Below are positions 52,512-60,887 of a DNA stretch of 64,000 nucleotides, in pieces. Where the stretch lies: the NCBI RefSeq assembly GCF_027853965.1, contig NZ_JAQGLB010000013.1, positions 62,001 through 126,000 of the forward strand, written 5' to 3'. The first letter of the stretch is position 1; each line of letters opens with the position of its first letter. Source of the stretch: Saccharopolyspora indica (GTDB lineage: Bacteria > Actinomycetota > Actinomycetes > Mycobacteriales > Pseudonocardiaceae). Under the pieces are notes generated by a model, which was not told where the DNA came from, did not search any database, and worked only from the letters and a program-made list of their open reading frames with translations. The position numbers were made by a program, and so were the translations under genes.

Positions 52512-52654
52512 CGCACGCCAGTAACTGAGTCGCCATCCTCACGCATTGTCAGACACGACCTAGTCGCCACCCCGAGAGCCACGACGCCCATTTCGCACGA
52601 AATCGCCCGCCTTGCCCCTGGTCTCCGTAGGCATGCAGGAGACAAAGGCATCGG

Positions 52655-52966
52655 GTGAGGGTGGGGTACTGGTACTTCTTCCACCGCGATCGCATCGTGG
52701 TCGGCCACTACCCGTTTGGTCTACTTACGTACGTCGTCTCGCCGCTGACGCTGCCGCTGCCACTGCCGCTGAAGATGTGGCTGTTCCCGTGGCTGAGCTA
52801 CCTGACCATCGCCCTGATGCTCGTGGTGATCGCGGCGATGGCGGTCCTGCCCGGGACTCGCTCCCAGTTCTGGCTGAGCCTGGTGACCCTGGCGGTGGTG
52901 CTCACCGGCTACGAGTCCCGCCGTCGCGGAACAACGAACCCGACCGGAGGTGTTGACCGACCATGA
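52655..52966 (+). pseudogene. Remnant of amino-acid permease (APC family) C-terminus
   Basis: The open frame of 103 codons from GTG 52655 reads LPLKMWLFPWLSYLTIALMLVVIAAMAVLPGTRSQFWLSLVTLAVVL, then YESRRR. This is the usual last two helices of GABA/proline-type APC permeases, whose full length is about 460. The first 30 codons are not similar, and the remaining helices are absent. It lies 92 bp past the IS. Its end overlaps the next start by 4 bp. Whether any of it is translated is unknown. Confidence 0.6.
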
Positions 52967-53568
52967 CGTCCACGTTCGCAGTCACCTGGGACTACCGGTG
53001 CCCGTTCGCCCGCAACGCGCACGAGCACCTGCTCACCGGTCTGGCCGCAGGAGCCGACTGGCAGGTCCGCTACCTGCCGTTCTCGCTCGGCCAGGCGCAC
53101 GTCGAAGAAGGCCCGAGCGTGTGGGACGAACCCGGTCAGGACAGCGGCATCATCGCGCTGCAGGCGGGTGTCGTGGTCCGCGACGAGTACCCGCAGCAGT
53201 TCCCGGCGGTGCACCGCGCGCTGTTCGCGGCCCGCCACGACGATGGCCTGCACCTGGAAGACCGGTCCGTGGTGGCCGGCGTCCTCGCCGACCACGACGT
53301 CCCCGCCGACGCGGTGTTCGAACGCATCGACAGCGGTGCGGCGCTGGCGCAGGTCCGAGCGGAGCACGAGCAGTTCGCGTCCTCCCACGACGTCTGGGGC
53401 GTGCCGACCTTCATCGCCGCCGACCAGGCCGTCTTCGTCCGCCTCATGACCCGAGCCCCGGAAGGCTCCGACGCCCAGGCGTCGATCAGAGCGGTCGAGA
53501 AGGTCCTGGACCTGCTGACCGGCTGGCCCGACCTCAACGAGTACAAGCACACCACCATCCCCCGCTGA
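52963..53568 (+). CDS. DsbA-like thioredoxin-fold protein
   Basis: 201 residues from ATG 52963. TFAVTWDYRCPFARNAHEHL places a single Cys at the site of the usual CxxC (CPFA here), so it cannot be a dithiol oxidase of the usual kind; CxxA-type members are mycothiol- or glutathione-S-transferase-like isomerases. The helical insert (about 60-150) and WGVPTFIAADQAVFVRL with cis-Pro are typical of FrnE/HCCA-isomerase relatives. No signal peptide, so cytoplasmic. Possible role: mycothiol-dependent reduction or isomerisation. Confidence 0.85.
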   Translation: MTSTFAVTWDYRCPFARNAHEHLLTGLAAGADWQVRYLPFSLGQAHVEEGPSVWDEPGQDSGIIALQAGVVVRDEYPQQFPAVHRALFAARHDDGLHLEDRSVVAGVLADHDVPADAVFERIDSGAALAQVRAEHEQFASSHDVWGVPTFIAADQAVFVRLMTRAPEGSDAQASIRAVEKVLDLLTGWPDLNEYKHTTIPR

Positions 53569-53648
53569 CTCACCTGAGCCCCAGGTGGAACCGCAGCCGG
53601 TCCGGCTCGGCTGATCAGCCTGCCCGAGTCCCGCTGGGCACGCGGTTT

Positions 53649-56060
53649 TCAGCGCTTGGTGCGGCGGGTGGGGGTGGCCGTGGTGGGGTCTTCGGGCCAG
53701 GGGTGCTTGGGGTAGCGGCCCCGGAGCTCGGCGCGGACCTGGTGGTAGCCGTTGGCCCAGAAGGACTTCAGGTCCGAGGTGACCGCCGCCGGGCGTCCCG
53801 CCGGGGACAGCAGGTGCAGGACCAGCGGGATGCGGCCGTCGGCGATGTGCGGGGCTTCGGACCAGCCGAAGACCTCCTGCAGCTTCACCGGGAGGGCGGG
53901 CCGGTCGGTGTAGTCGACCTTGATCCGGGAGCCGGAGGGCACCTCGACGCGGTCCGGGGCCAGCTCGTCCAGGCGGCCGGCCACCGACCAGGGGATCAGC
54001 CTGCGCAGCGCGGTGCCCGCCGGGATCCGCAGGTCCGCGCGGCGGCGGGCGTTGCTCAGCTCCGGCTCCAGCCAGTTGTCCACTGAGGACAGCAGGGATT
54101 CGTCGTCGGTGGCGGGCCAGGGATCGCCGAGGGCGTCGTGCAGGAAGCCGAGGCGCTGCCGGAGCCGCCGGGCGTCGTCGCTCCAGTTCAGCAGCTCCAG
54201 GCCTTCCGCGCGCAAGCCCTCCAGCAGCGCGCGGCGGACCTCGGCGGGGTCGGGATCGCCGATCTTGCGCCGGCTCAACGTGATCGCGCCGATCCGCTCG
54301 ACGCGGAACGCGCGCACGTCGCCGTCCGCCCAGCCGATCTCGTCGGTGGTGCCGACCAGCGCGGGGGCGGCCGCGCGGGCCAGCTGCTCGTCCGCGGGCG
54401 CAGCCAGCCGGACGGTGCCGTGAGCGCTGCCGGGCGTGCGGTCGGCGACTGCGATGGCCAGCCACTCCGATCCGCGCACGCTCGAACCGCTCGGCAACTG
54501 CACAGCGGTTCCGGAGGCCATCAAGTACACGTTCGACCCGGCGTCGCGTCGCCGGGCCAGGCGTTCCGGCTGCGCGAGCGCGACGACCAGCGCGGCGTCG
54601 TCGTTCCCGCGGTGCGCGGGCACCATCGACCGGAGCCTGCGGACCTCCTTGCGCCACCGGTCGCTGCCCGGTCCGCCGCGCCGCAGCCCGGCCAGCGCGG
54701 TGGTCACGTCGAGGTCGTTGGTCAGCGCGTCGTTGTCCAGCAGCGCGACCACTTCCGCCGCGATGTCGGTGCCTGCCCGCTCGGACCCGTCGAGCAGCGC
54801 GCGGGCCAGCCGCGGGTGCAGACCGAGCTCGGCCATCCGGCGGCCCCGATCGGTCACCGCACCGGAGGCGTCCAGCGCACCGAGCCCGCGCAGGACCTCC
54901 CGGCCGGCGGCGAGCGCACCGGTCGGCGGCTCGTCCCACCACTCCAGCGCCGAACCGTCCGGGGTGCCCCAGCAGGCCAGCTCCAGCGCCAGGCGGGTCA
55001 GCTCCGCGGTGCGGACCTCCGGCTCCGGGTAGGCGGGGAGCGTGCTGTGCTCGTGCTCCGGCCAGCAGCGGTAGACCACGCCCGGCCCCTGCCTCCCGGC
55101 ACGACCGGCGCGCTGATCGGCGACCGCCGCCGAGACCCGCACCGTGGCCAGCCCGGACAGCCCGCGCCGGTTGTCCACGCGCGACACCCGGGCCAGGCCG
55201 GAGTCGACCACCGCCCGCACTCCCGGCACCGTCAGGCTCGACTCCGCGACCGCCGTCGCCAGCACGACCCGGCGCCGCTTTCCCGCCCGCAGCGCGCAAT
55301 CCTGCTCCGACCGGGGCAATCTCCCGTGCAGCGGCAGGACGTCCACATCGGACCCGGACAGATTCCCGGCCACCCGGCGGATCTCGGCGGCACCGGGCAG
55401 GAAGGCCAGCACGTCGCCGTCCTGCTCCGCGAACGCCGTGCGCACGGCCCGCGCGACGCAGGCCTCGATCCGCTCGCCCCGGTGGGGCGGCACGTGCGCG
55501 GTGCGCACCGGGTGCGTGCGGACGTGCGCTTCGAGCACCGGGGCGTCGCCGAGCAGTTCGGCGACCCGGCCGGCGGCGACCGTCGCCGACGTCGCCAGCA
55601 GCCGGAGGTCGGGGCGCAGTCCGGCGCGCGCGTCGAGCAGCAGCGCCAGCAGCAGGTCGGCGTCCAGGTGGCGCTCGTGGCACTCGTCGAGCATCACCAC
55701 GTCGACACCGGGCAGCTCGGGATCGCCCTGCAACCGCCGCACCAGCAGGCCCGAGGTCACCACCTCGACCGCGGTGCGCCCGCTCCGGCGGCGCTCACCG
55801 CGCACCGAGTAGCCGACGCGCTGCCCCACTTCCTCGCCGAGCAGCCCCGCCATGCGCTCCGCCGCAGCACGCGCCGCCAGCCGGCGCGGTTCGGCGACCA
55901 CGACCCGCAAGCCCTGCTCGGCCAGCGCGAGCGGGACCAGCGTGGTCTTCCCGGTGCCGGGCGGCGCCACCAGGACCGCGGTCCCGTGCTCGGCCAGCGC
56001 TCCGGTGACGTCGTCGAGCACCGCCCGCACCGGCAGATCGGGAAGTTCCCGCTCCATCAC
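53649..56060 (-). CDS. hrpB: ATP-dependent helicase HrpB
   Basis: 803 residues from GTG 56060 (ATG 56057 next), with GGAGG upstream. Superfamily 2 DEAH-type motifs: Walker A VAPPGTGKTTLVPLAL, Ia VVAEPRRLAARAAAERMA, II LDECHER, III TSATV, IV-like VLAFLPGAAEIRRV, V VLATAVAESSLTVPGV and VI DQRAGRAGRQGPGVVYRCW. The C-terminal HrpB domain includes NGYHQVRAELRGRYPKHPWPEDP. Length and order fit HrpB exactly. Cytoplasmic RNA helicase; the cellular role is poorly known. The upstream 125 bp to the next gene holds tandem palindromes. Confidence 0.95.
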   Translation of the reverse strand: MMERELPDLPVRAVLDDVTGALAEHGTAVLVAPPGTGKTTLVPLALAEQGLRVVVAEPRRLAARAAAERMAGLLGEEVGQRVGYSVRGERRRSGRTAVEVVTSGLLVRRLQGDPELPGVDVVMLDECHERHLDADLLLALLLDARAGLRPDLRLLATSATVAAGRVAELLGDAPVLEAHVRTHPVRTAHVPPHRGERIEACVARAVRTAFAEQDGDVLAFLPGAAEIRRVAGNLSGSDVDVLPLHGRLPRSEQDCALRAGKRRRVVLATAVAESSLTVPGVRAVVDSGLARVSRVDNRRGLSGLATVRVSAAVADQRAGRAGRQGPGVVYRCWPEHEHSTLPAYPEPEVRTAELTRLALELACWGTPDGSALEWWDEPPTGALAAGREVLRGLGALDASGAVTDRGRRMAELGLHPRLARALLDGSERAGTDIAAEVVALLDNDALTNDLDVTTALAGLRRGGPGSDRWRKEVRRLRSMVPAHRGNDDAALVVALAQPERLARRRDAGSNVYLMASGTAVQLPSGSSVRGSEWLAIAVADRTPGSAHGTVRLAAPADEQLARAAAPALVGTTDEIGWADGDVRAFRVERIGAITLSRRKIGDPDPAEVRRALLEGLRAEGLELLNWSDDARRLRQRLGFLHDALGDPWPATDDESLLSSVDNWLEPELSNARRRADLRIPAGTALRRLIPWSVAGRLDELAPDRVEVPSGSRIKVDYTDRPALPVKLQEVFGWSEAPHIADGRIPLVLHLLSPAGRPAAVTSDLKSFWANGYHQVRAELRGRYPKHPWPEDPTTATPTRRTKR

Positions 56061-56102
56061 AACCTGCCTCCGAAGTCCTCCTGCCCAGCCCGGGCAGCCG
56101 GT

Positions 56103-56162
56103 GTCAATTTCGTACGAAATTGACGTTCACCCGGGTGACGGTCAATTTCGTACGAAATTGAC
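56103..56162. repeat. Tandem 22-bp palindromes flanking a CCCGGG dyad
   Basis: Two identical 22-bp perfect palindromes (half-site GTCAATTTCGT) at 56103-56124 and 56141-56162 flank the 12-bp perfect palindrome TCACCCGGGTGA (56127-56138). A third copy of the 22-mer is at 21449-21470. The block lies 43 bp upstream of hrpB and 23 bp after the amidohydrolase stop. Confidence 0.85.
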
Positions 56163-56185
56163 GCCGGGCCCCGGGACGGCGGCGG

Positions 56186-57805
56186 TCAGACGAGTTCGTC
56201 GTCCTCCGGGGAGCGGGTGTAGATCGTCTCGCCGCGCAGGACGGTGCGCAGGCAGCGCGGCATCGGTGCCTGCGGTGAGAGGTCCGGCAGCGGGGGGACC
56301 CCGGAGCGCGGGTCGGTCGACCAGCGCTGCACCCGCGAGTCCGTTGCCGCCACGACGAGCTCACCGGTGTCCCACACCGCGTAGGTCGCGGGCGCACCCG
56401 GCACGAGCGTTCCGGTCACGCCGTCGTCGACGCCCGCCGCTCGCCAGCCGCCGCGGGTGTGCGCCGTGAACGCCGCGCGCGGCGAGATGCCGAAACCGCT
56501 GGTGCGGTGGTGCACCGCGGCCTGCACCGCTCGCCACGGGTCCACCGGCGTCACCGGGGCGTCCGAGCCGAGCGCGAGCAGCGCGCCGTTGGCCGCCAGC
56601 TTGGAGAACGGGTTGAGCTGCGTGCCGCGCGGCACACCGAGGCGGCGCGCGTACATCGCGCCGGAGCCGCCCCACGCCGCGTCGAACGCAGGCTGCACCG
56701 ACGCCACCACGCCGTAGCGGCCCAGCTCGGCGGCCTGCTGCTCGTCGACCATCTCCAGGTGCTCCAGCCGGTGGCGCAGGCTCGCCAGCGCCGGGACGCC
56801 GACCACCTCCGCCGCCTTGCGGAAGCCCGCGCAGACCTCGGCCACCCCGGCATCGCCGATCACGTGGAACCCGGCCTGCACACCGGCCCGGGTGCAGGCC
56901 ACGAGGTGCTCGGCCACCGCGTTCGCGTCGAGGTAGAGCACCCCGGAGGTGCTCGGGTCGTCGGTGTAGGGCTCGCGCAGCGCGGCGGTGCGGGAACCGA
57001 CCGCACCGTCGACGAAGAGGTCACCGGCCAGGCCGCGCGCCCCGAGCTCCGCCGCGCGCTCCACCGCGCCGAGCTCACCCCAGTAGCCGACGACCTCGGG
57101 AACTCCGCCCTGCGCCGAGAGCGCCAGCAGGTCGACCAGGTCCTCAGCGCCGGAGATGTCCGGCCCGGCGCACTCGTGCACGCAGGCCACGCCCTGCGAC
57201 GCGGCGTGCTGCAGGAACGCCAGCTGGGCTTCCTTGCGCTGCCCGGAGCCGAGGCAATCGCGCGCGGCGCGGCGCACGTGGTGGTGCGCCACGCGCGTCA
57301 GCGGGCCGGAGTCGCTCCAGCCCTCGGCGCTGCGTGCCAGCGGCGTGCGGTCCACCAGCGCGGTGGACACCAGCGCGGAGTGCACGTCTATGCGGGAGAG
57401 GTACACCGGCGCACCGGCGGCGGCGCGGTCGATCTCCTCGCGGGTGGGCGGGCGGCGCTCCGGCCACCAGGTCTCGTCCCAGCCGTGGCCCCACACCAGC
57501 GCACCCGGGTACTCGGCCACGTGGTCGCGCAGCGCGTGCAGGAACTCCGTCAGCGAAGCGCAGCCGGTCAGGTCGAGCCCGTTGAGCAGCAGGCCGGTGG
57601 ACGTCGCGTGCACGTGCGCGTCGACGAACGCCGGTGCGACGAACGCGCCCTCCAGGTCCACGACCTCGGCGTCGGGGTGCAGCGCGCGGCCGACCTCGTC
57701 GGAGCCGAGCCAGGAGATGGTGCCATCGGTCACGGCCATCGCCGTGGCGGCGGCGTCGACGGGCGAGTGGATTCGTCCGCCGAGCAGCAACGTGGTCTCG
57801 GACAT
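56186..57805 (-). CDS. YtcJ-like metal-dependent amidohydrolase
   Basis: 539 residues from ATG 57805 (AAGGAC upstream). APAFVDAHVHATSTGLLLNG supplies HxH, with YLSRIDVHSALVST, GFHVIGDAGVAEVC (His), LRHRLEHLEMV (His) and ALGSDAPVTPVDPWRAV (catalytic Asp region), all of the Amidohydro_3/YtcJ family. The composite sandwich strands at both ends are present. No signal peptide. Likely hydrolyses an N-acyl or cyclic amide; substrate unknown. Confidence 0.92.
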   Translation of the reverse strand: MSETTLLLGGRIHSPVDAAATAMAVTDGTISWLGSDEVGRALHPDAEVVDLEGAFVAPAFVDAHVHATSTGLLLNGLDLTGCASLTEFLHALRDHVAEYPGALVWGHGWDETWWPERRPPTREEIDRAAAGAPVYLSRIDVHSALVSTALVDRTPLARSAEGWSDSGPLTRVAHHHVRRAARDCLGSGQRKEAQLAFLQHAASQGVACVHECAGPDISGAEDLVDLLALSAQGGVPEVVGYWGELGAVERAAELGARGLAGDLFVDGAVGSRTAALREPYTDDPSTSGVLYLDANAVAEHLVACTRAGVQAGFHVIGDAGVAEVCAGFRKAAEVVGVPALASLRHRLEHLEMVDEQQAAELGRYGVVASVQPAFDAAWGGSGAMYARRLGVPRGTQLNPFSKLAANGALLALGSDAPVTPVDPWRAVQAAVHHRTSGFGISPRAAFTAHTRGGWRAAGVDDGVTGTLVPGAPATYAVWDTGELVVAATDSRVQRWSTDPRSGVPPLPDLSPQAPMPRCLRTVLRGETIYTRSPEDDELV

Positions 57806-57929
57806 GTCCTTCGTGCTTCCCCGTCTCGGGTTTCCGCTGCGATGGTGACCGGCGCGCGGCGCCGGCGGATGGGCTGGTTCGGGCGAGCTTACCCGCCACC
57901 GCGCGGACCCCGACGGACCGTCGACCAGA

Positions 57930-58487
57930 TCAGCCGCGCGGCTGCTCGTCCGAGCGTTCTGCCTGCGCAGACCGCTGCGGGGGCAGCAATCGCGGCCCGT
58001 CGTCCGGGGCGCGCTCGTCGTCCTCGGTGACCGAGACCACCTCGCCGTCGATCACGTCGCTGCCCGGCGCCGCGGCACCGCGCTCCCGGCGCACCCGCTG
58101 GGTGTGCAGCCACACCTGGTCCTGCATCTCCTTCGACCGCCGCTCGGCGGCGCGCACCATCCGCTTGCGCAGCACCGCGCGGATCGGCGGGAACAGCAGC
58201 AGGAAGCCCGCGACGTCGCTGAGCAGGCCGGGCAGGATGATCAGCAGGCCCGCGGCGGCGATGAGCACGCCGTCGGAGATCTCCCGGTCCGGCGAGCGCC
58301 GCAGCCGCGCGGCCTCCCGGAACTCCGCCATCGTGCGGCGCCCCTCGCGGCGCAGCAGCCAGGTGCCCAGCACCGCCCCGGCCACCAGCAGACCGAGGGT
58401 GGGCAGCACCCCGATCGCCTGGCCGAGCACGACCAGCACGGCGATCTCGGCCACCACGGAGAGCAGGAGCACAACGAAGATCGGCAC
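57930..58487 (-). CDS. fxsA: FxsA-family membrane protein
   Basis: The preferred start is GTG at 58487 (GAGGG upstream); 185 residues. MPIFVVLLLSVVAEIAVLVVLGQAIGVLPTLGLLVAGAVLGTWLLRREG and LIIAAAGLLIILPGLLSDVAGFLLLFPP-type helices match FxsA (suppressor of F exclusion of phage T7 in E. coli). The last 60 residues are a charged cytoplasmic tail. Probably an inner-membrane protein; its cellular function is undefined. Confidence 0.9.
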   Translation of the reverse strand: MPIFVVLLLSVVAEIAVLVVLGQAIGVLPTLGLLVAGAVLGTWLLRREGRRTMAEFREAARLRRSPDREISDGVLIAAAGLLIILPGLLSDVAGFLLLFPPIRAVLRKRMVRAAERRSKEMQDQVWLHTQRVRRERGAAAPGSDVIDGEVVSVTEDDERAPDDGPRLLPPQRSAQAERSDEQPRG

Positions 58488-58607
58488 GGCGGGAGCCCTC
58501 CTGTCGACTGCAGTCACCGGGTACAACGAACCAGACCCGACAAATGCTCCCGCACCGGGCGGAGGTGATGGAGGTCCTCCCCCGCGGGCCCCATAGAATT
58601 CGTCCCG

Positions 58608-59684
58608 ATGCGGGCGCACAGAACGAAAACACTCCTCTTCGTGGCCGTCAGCGGTGTGCTGGCGCTCGCGCTGCTGATCAGCGACCAGTACTTGCCGGGA
58701 CTGCCGCTGCAGCCCAAGCAGTTACCGGCCGCGGTGGTCACCATGGGCGACAGCACGCTGTCCGGCGAGGGCGGCGGGGACTACGCGGTGGGGACCAACG
58801 GCGAGCGCGGGAACTGGTGCCACCGCTCGGCCGCCGCACCGGTCCACCAGCTCCAGCTGCCGCCCGATGTGACCCGCATCAACCTGGCCTGCTCCGGTGC
58901 GCGCGCGGAGGTCGTCGGCGCCGACCCGGATCCCGGCCACCCGGAGGGCTCGCAGTCGGCCCAGCTCGCCGAGCTGGCCAAGCGCTACCGCGTCACCGAC
59001 GTCGTGGTGCAGGTCGGCGCGAACGACGTGGGCTTCACCGACACGGTCAACCAGTGCGTGGAGGCCTGGGTGCGCCGCGCCGAGGAGGGCTGCGCCGGAC
59101 CGCTGAGCACCAGCTGGCCGCAGCAGGTCGAGGAGACCAAGCCCAAGGTCCGCAGGGCGCTGGAGGACGTCCGCGCCGCCATGGACAGCGCCGGGTACAC
59201 CCCGAGCAGCTACTCGCTGGTGGTGCAGTCCTACGCCTCCCCGGTCGGCCCCGGCGTCCGCCCCGAGCTGCAGAACCTGTCCGGTTGCCCGTTCCTGACC
59301 GGCGACCTGCAGTGGATCCGCGACACCGGCGTGCCCCAGCTGGCGAACGGGCTGCACGAGGTCGCCCAGCAGGTCGGCGCCCGCTTCCTGGACTACTCCC
59401 GGGCGGGCTCGGGCCGCGAGGCCTGCACCGGCGAACCGAGGACGGGCGAGGGCGAGTGGTTCACCCGCCTCTCGGTGGACTGGGCGAGCCTCCAGGACGA
59501 ATCCCGAGCGGCGCACGCGATGCAGGAGTCCTACCACGCGAACGCCGCAGGCCACCGCCAACTGGGCCGCTGCCTGAGCGAATTCCTCGCCACGACGGAC
59601 GAAGCGGCGGTCTGCCTCCCCGACGACCGGGGCAACCTCCACCTGGCCACCGACACCGCATCGGCACTTCCGTCGAACCCCTGA
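58608..59684 (+). CDS. Membrane-anchored SGNH/GDSL hydrolase
   Basis: 358 residues from ATG 58608; TAGAAT at 58594-58599 ends eight bases before the start, so the message may be leaderless. A signal anchor (TLLFVAVSGVLALALLISDQ) precedes GDSTLSGEGGGDY (nucleophile Ser), NLACSGA (Gly block), QVGANDVGFT (Asn block) and SYHANAAGHRQLG (His), the four SGNH blocks. It also contains six or more Cys, likely disulfide-bonded outside. An extracytoplasmic lipase or acylhydrolase. Confidence 0.9.
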   Translation: MRAHRTKTLLFVAVSGVLALALLISDQYLPGLPLQPKQLPAAVVTMGDSTLSGEGGGDYAVGTNGERGNWCHRSAAAPVHQLQLPPDVTRINLACSGARAEVVGADPDPGHPEGSQSAQLAELAKRYRVTDVVVQVGANDVGFTDTVNQCVEAWVRRAEEGCAGPLSTSWPQQVEETKPKVRRALEDVRAAMDSAGYTPSSYSLVVQSYASPVGPGVRPELQNLSGCPFLTGDLQWIRDTGVPQLANGLHEVAQQVGARFLDYSRAGSGREACTGEPRTGEGEWFTRLSVDWASLQDESRAAHAMQESYHANAAGHRQLGRCLSEFLATTDEAAVCLPDDRGNLHLATDTASALPSNP

Positions 59685-59916
59685 CCCGACGCCACCGGGT
59701 TCCCGCGCCGGTGCACGACGTCAGTCGCCTTGACCGGCATGACGATTGGGCTCTTGTGACGTGTCCGTGGGTGCGATGGGCTTTCGTCTTCGGCGGTGGA
59801 CTCCGGTCGCTTTTCGGGCGGAGCGTGCGATGGGGTGGTGGTTTCGGCCCGGCGATCGGTGCCTCGGTGCCCTCGGGGGGGATCTGGGGGCGGTGGCCGG
59901 CTTGTGGAGCGGGCGC

Positions 59917-59990
59917 GTTTTCCCATGAAATCGGCATCGTTGGCGAGGCGAGCTGCGGTTGGCACCGCAGCCAATTTCAAGAGAAAACTC
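59917..59990. repeat. Paired-arm element, copy A
   Basis: Part of the 732-bp gene-free gap 59685-60416. GTTTTCCCATGAAATCGGC (59917-59935) pairs with GCCAATTTCAAGAGAAAAC near 59970-59989 with three mismatches. Arms and inner spacing are like copy B at 60099. The rest of the gap shows no coding signal that I can support. Confidence 0.7.
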
Positions 59991-60098
59991 TGACGTCGCC
60001 ACCACAAGCCCAGTCACGCGACCGCTTCGGCCCGCGCCCGGTGCGATGCGCACGCTCCGGACCACGCCCACGGCCGTCCCGGTGGTGCCGAGCTTCGA

Positions 60099-60171
60099 CG
60101 ATTTCGCTTGAAATCGGCGGCCTCGCCACCGCAGGCTCCGTCGACAACGCGGCCAATTTCAGGCGAAATCG
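60099..60171. repeat. Paired-arm element, copy B
   Basis: CGATTTCGCTTGAAATCGGC starting at 60099 pairs with GCCAATTTCAGGCGAAATCG ending at 60171 (two mismatches) across about 33 nt. The arms contain the same ATTTC...GAAAT core as the elements at 9991 and 56103. Confidence 0.7.
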
Positions 60172-60361
60172 CTACCCCCACAAGCCGACCACCTACCGCT
60201 TCGAACCCAAACCCAGCCCCGCACCCAACCGGCCCCGTCACCACCCCAACCCCACCCCGCTATCACCGCCGATCGCTCAGTCCGCACCCACGGGCACGTC
60301 ACAAGAGCCCGAAATCGCCGCCGCCGCAACCCCAACGCATCCCGCAGGACTTCGCCGGTTC

Positions 60362-60409
60362 CGCGCGAAAGAGGCTCCCGATCTTCAGATCAGGAGCCTC
60401 TTTCGCGCG
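60362..60409. terminator. Strong hairpin terminator, probably bidirectional
   Basis: CGCGCGAAAGAGGCTCC (60362-60378) pairs perfectly with 60393-60409 across a 14-nt loop, 7 bp past the stop of the minus-strand AsnC gene. No long T-run, though CTTT occurs in the arm. Confidence 0.85.
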
Positions 60410-60416
60410 TTCGGCG

Positions 60417-60887
60417 TCAGATCGCCGGGGGGCGGTTCTCGAACGGGGTGGACAGGACCACCGTCGTGCGGGTCGAGACCTTCGCCGCTTCGCGGATCTG
60501 GCGGAGGAGTTCCTCCAGGCCCAGCGGGGAGGTCACTCGCACCTGGAGGATGTAGGACTCGTCGCCCGCCACCGAGTAGCACGACTCGATCTGCGGCAGG
60601 TGCTCCAGGCGCTGCGGGTAGTCGTCCGGGGCCGCCGGGTCGATCGGCGTCAGCGAGATGAACGCGGTCAGCGGCAACCCGATCTGGTCACCGTCCACTT
60701 TGGCCGTGTAGCCCTGCAGGGCACCGCGCTGCTCCAGCCGCCGGACCCGCTGGTGCACCGCCGAAACGCTCAGCCCGACGCGTTCGGCCAGATCGGTGAA
60801 GCTGCACCGGCCGTCGCGGGCCAGCTCGCGCAGGATGGCGCGGTCGGTGGCCTCCAGCACGGCTGGAGTTGCGGCTCGTTCGCTCAC
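60417..60887 (-). CDS. Lrp/AsnC-family transcriptional regulator
   Basis: 156 residues from GTG 60887, overlapping the stop of the upstream M24 gene as GTGA. HTH: LEATDRAILRELARDGRCSFTDLAERVGLSVSAVHQRVRRLEQRGAL, then the RAM domain with ESCYSVAGDESYILQVRV. Normal length for one-module Lrp. It probably regulates amino-acid metabolism, perhaps the peptidase gene it is coupled to. Confidence 0.93.
   Translation of the reverse strand: MSERAATPAVLEATDRAILRELARDGRCSFTDLAERVGLSVSAVHQRVRRLEQRGALQGYTAKVDGDQIGLPLTAFISLTPIDPAAPDDYPQRLEHLPQIESCYSVAGDESYILQVRVTSPLGLEELLRQIREAAKVSTRTTVVLSTPFENRPPAI

Larger units (their letters stand above)
51317..52559 (+). mobile_element. IS5-family insertion sequence with passenger gene
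   Basis: Outer ends are AGCGTGTCTGACAAAG (left) and, read from the right end, GTCGTGTCTGACAATG; a core of 12 bp (CGTGTCTGACAA) is perfectly inverted. CTAG flanks both sides (51313-51316 and 52560-52563), the target duplication expected for IS5/IS427-like elements. About 1243 bp. It contains a transposase frame broken by one stop codon and, before the right end, a 73-codon bacteriocin-immunity-like gene. Confidence 0.88.

Noticed and set aside
59685-60361. Several open frames in the repeat-rich gap
   Set aside because: They have Pro/Arg/Ser low complexity, no ribosome sites and run through inverted repeats on both strands.
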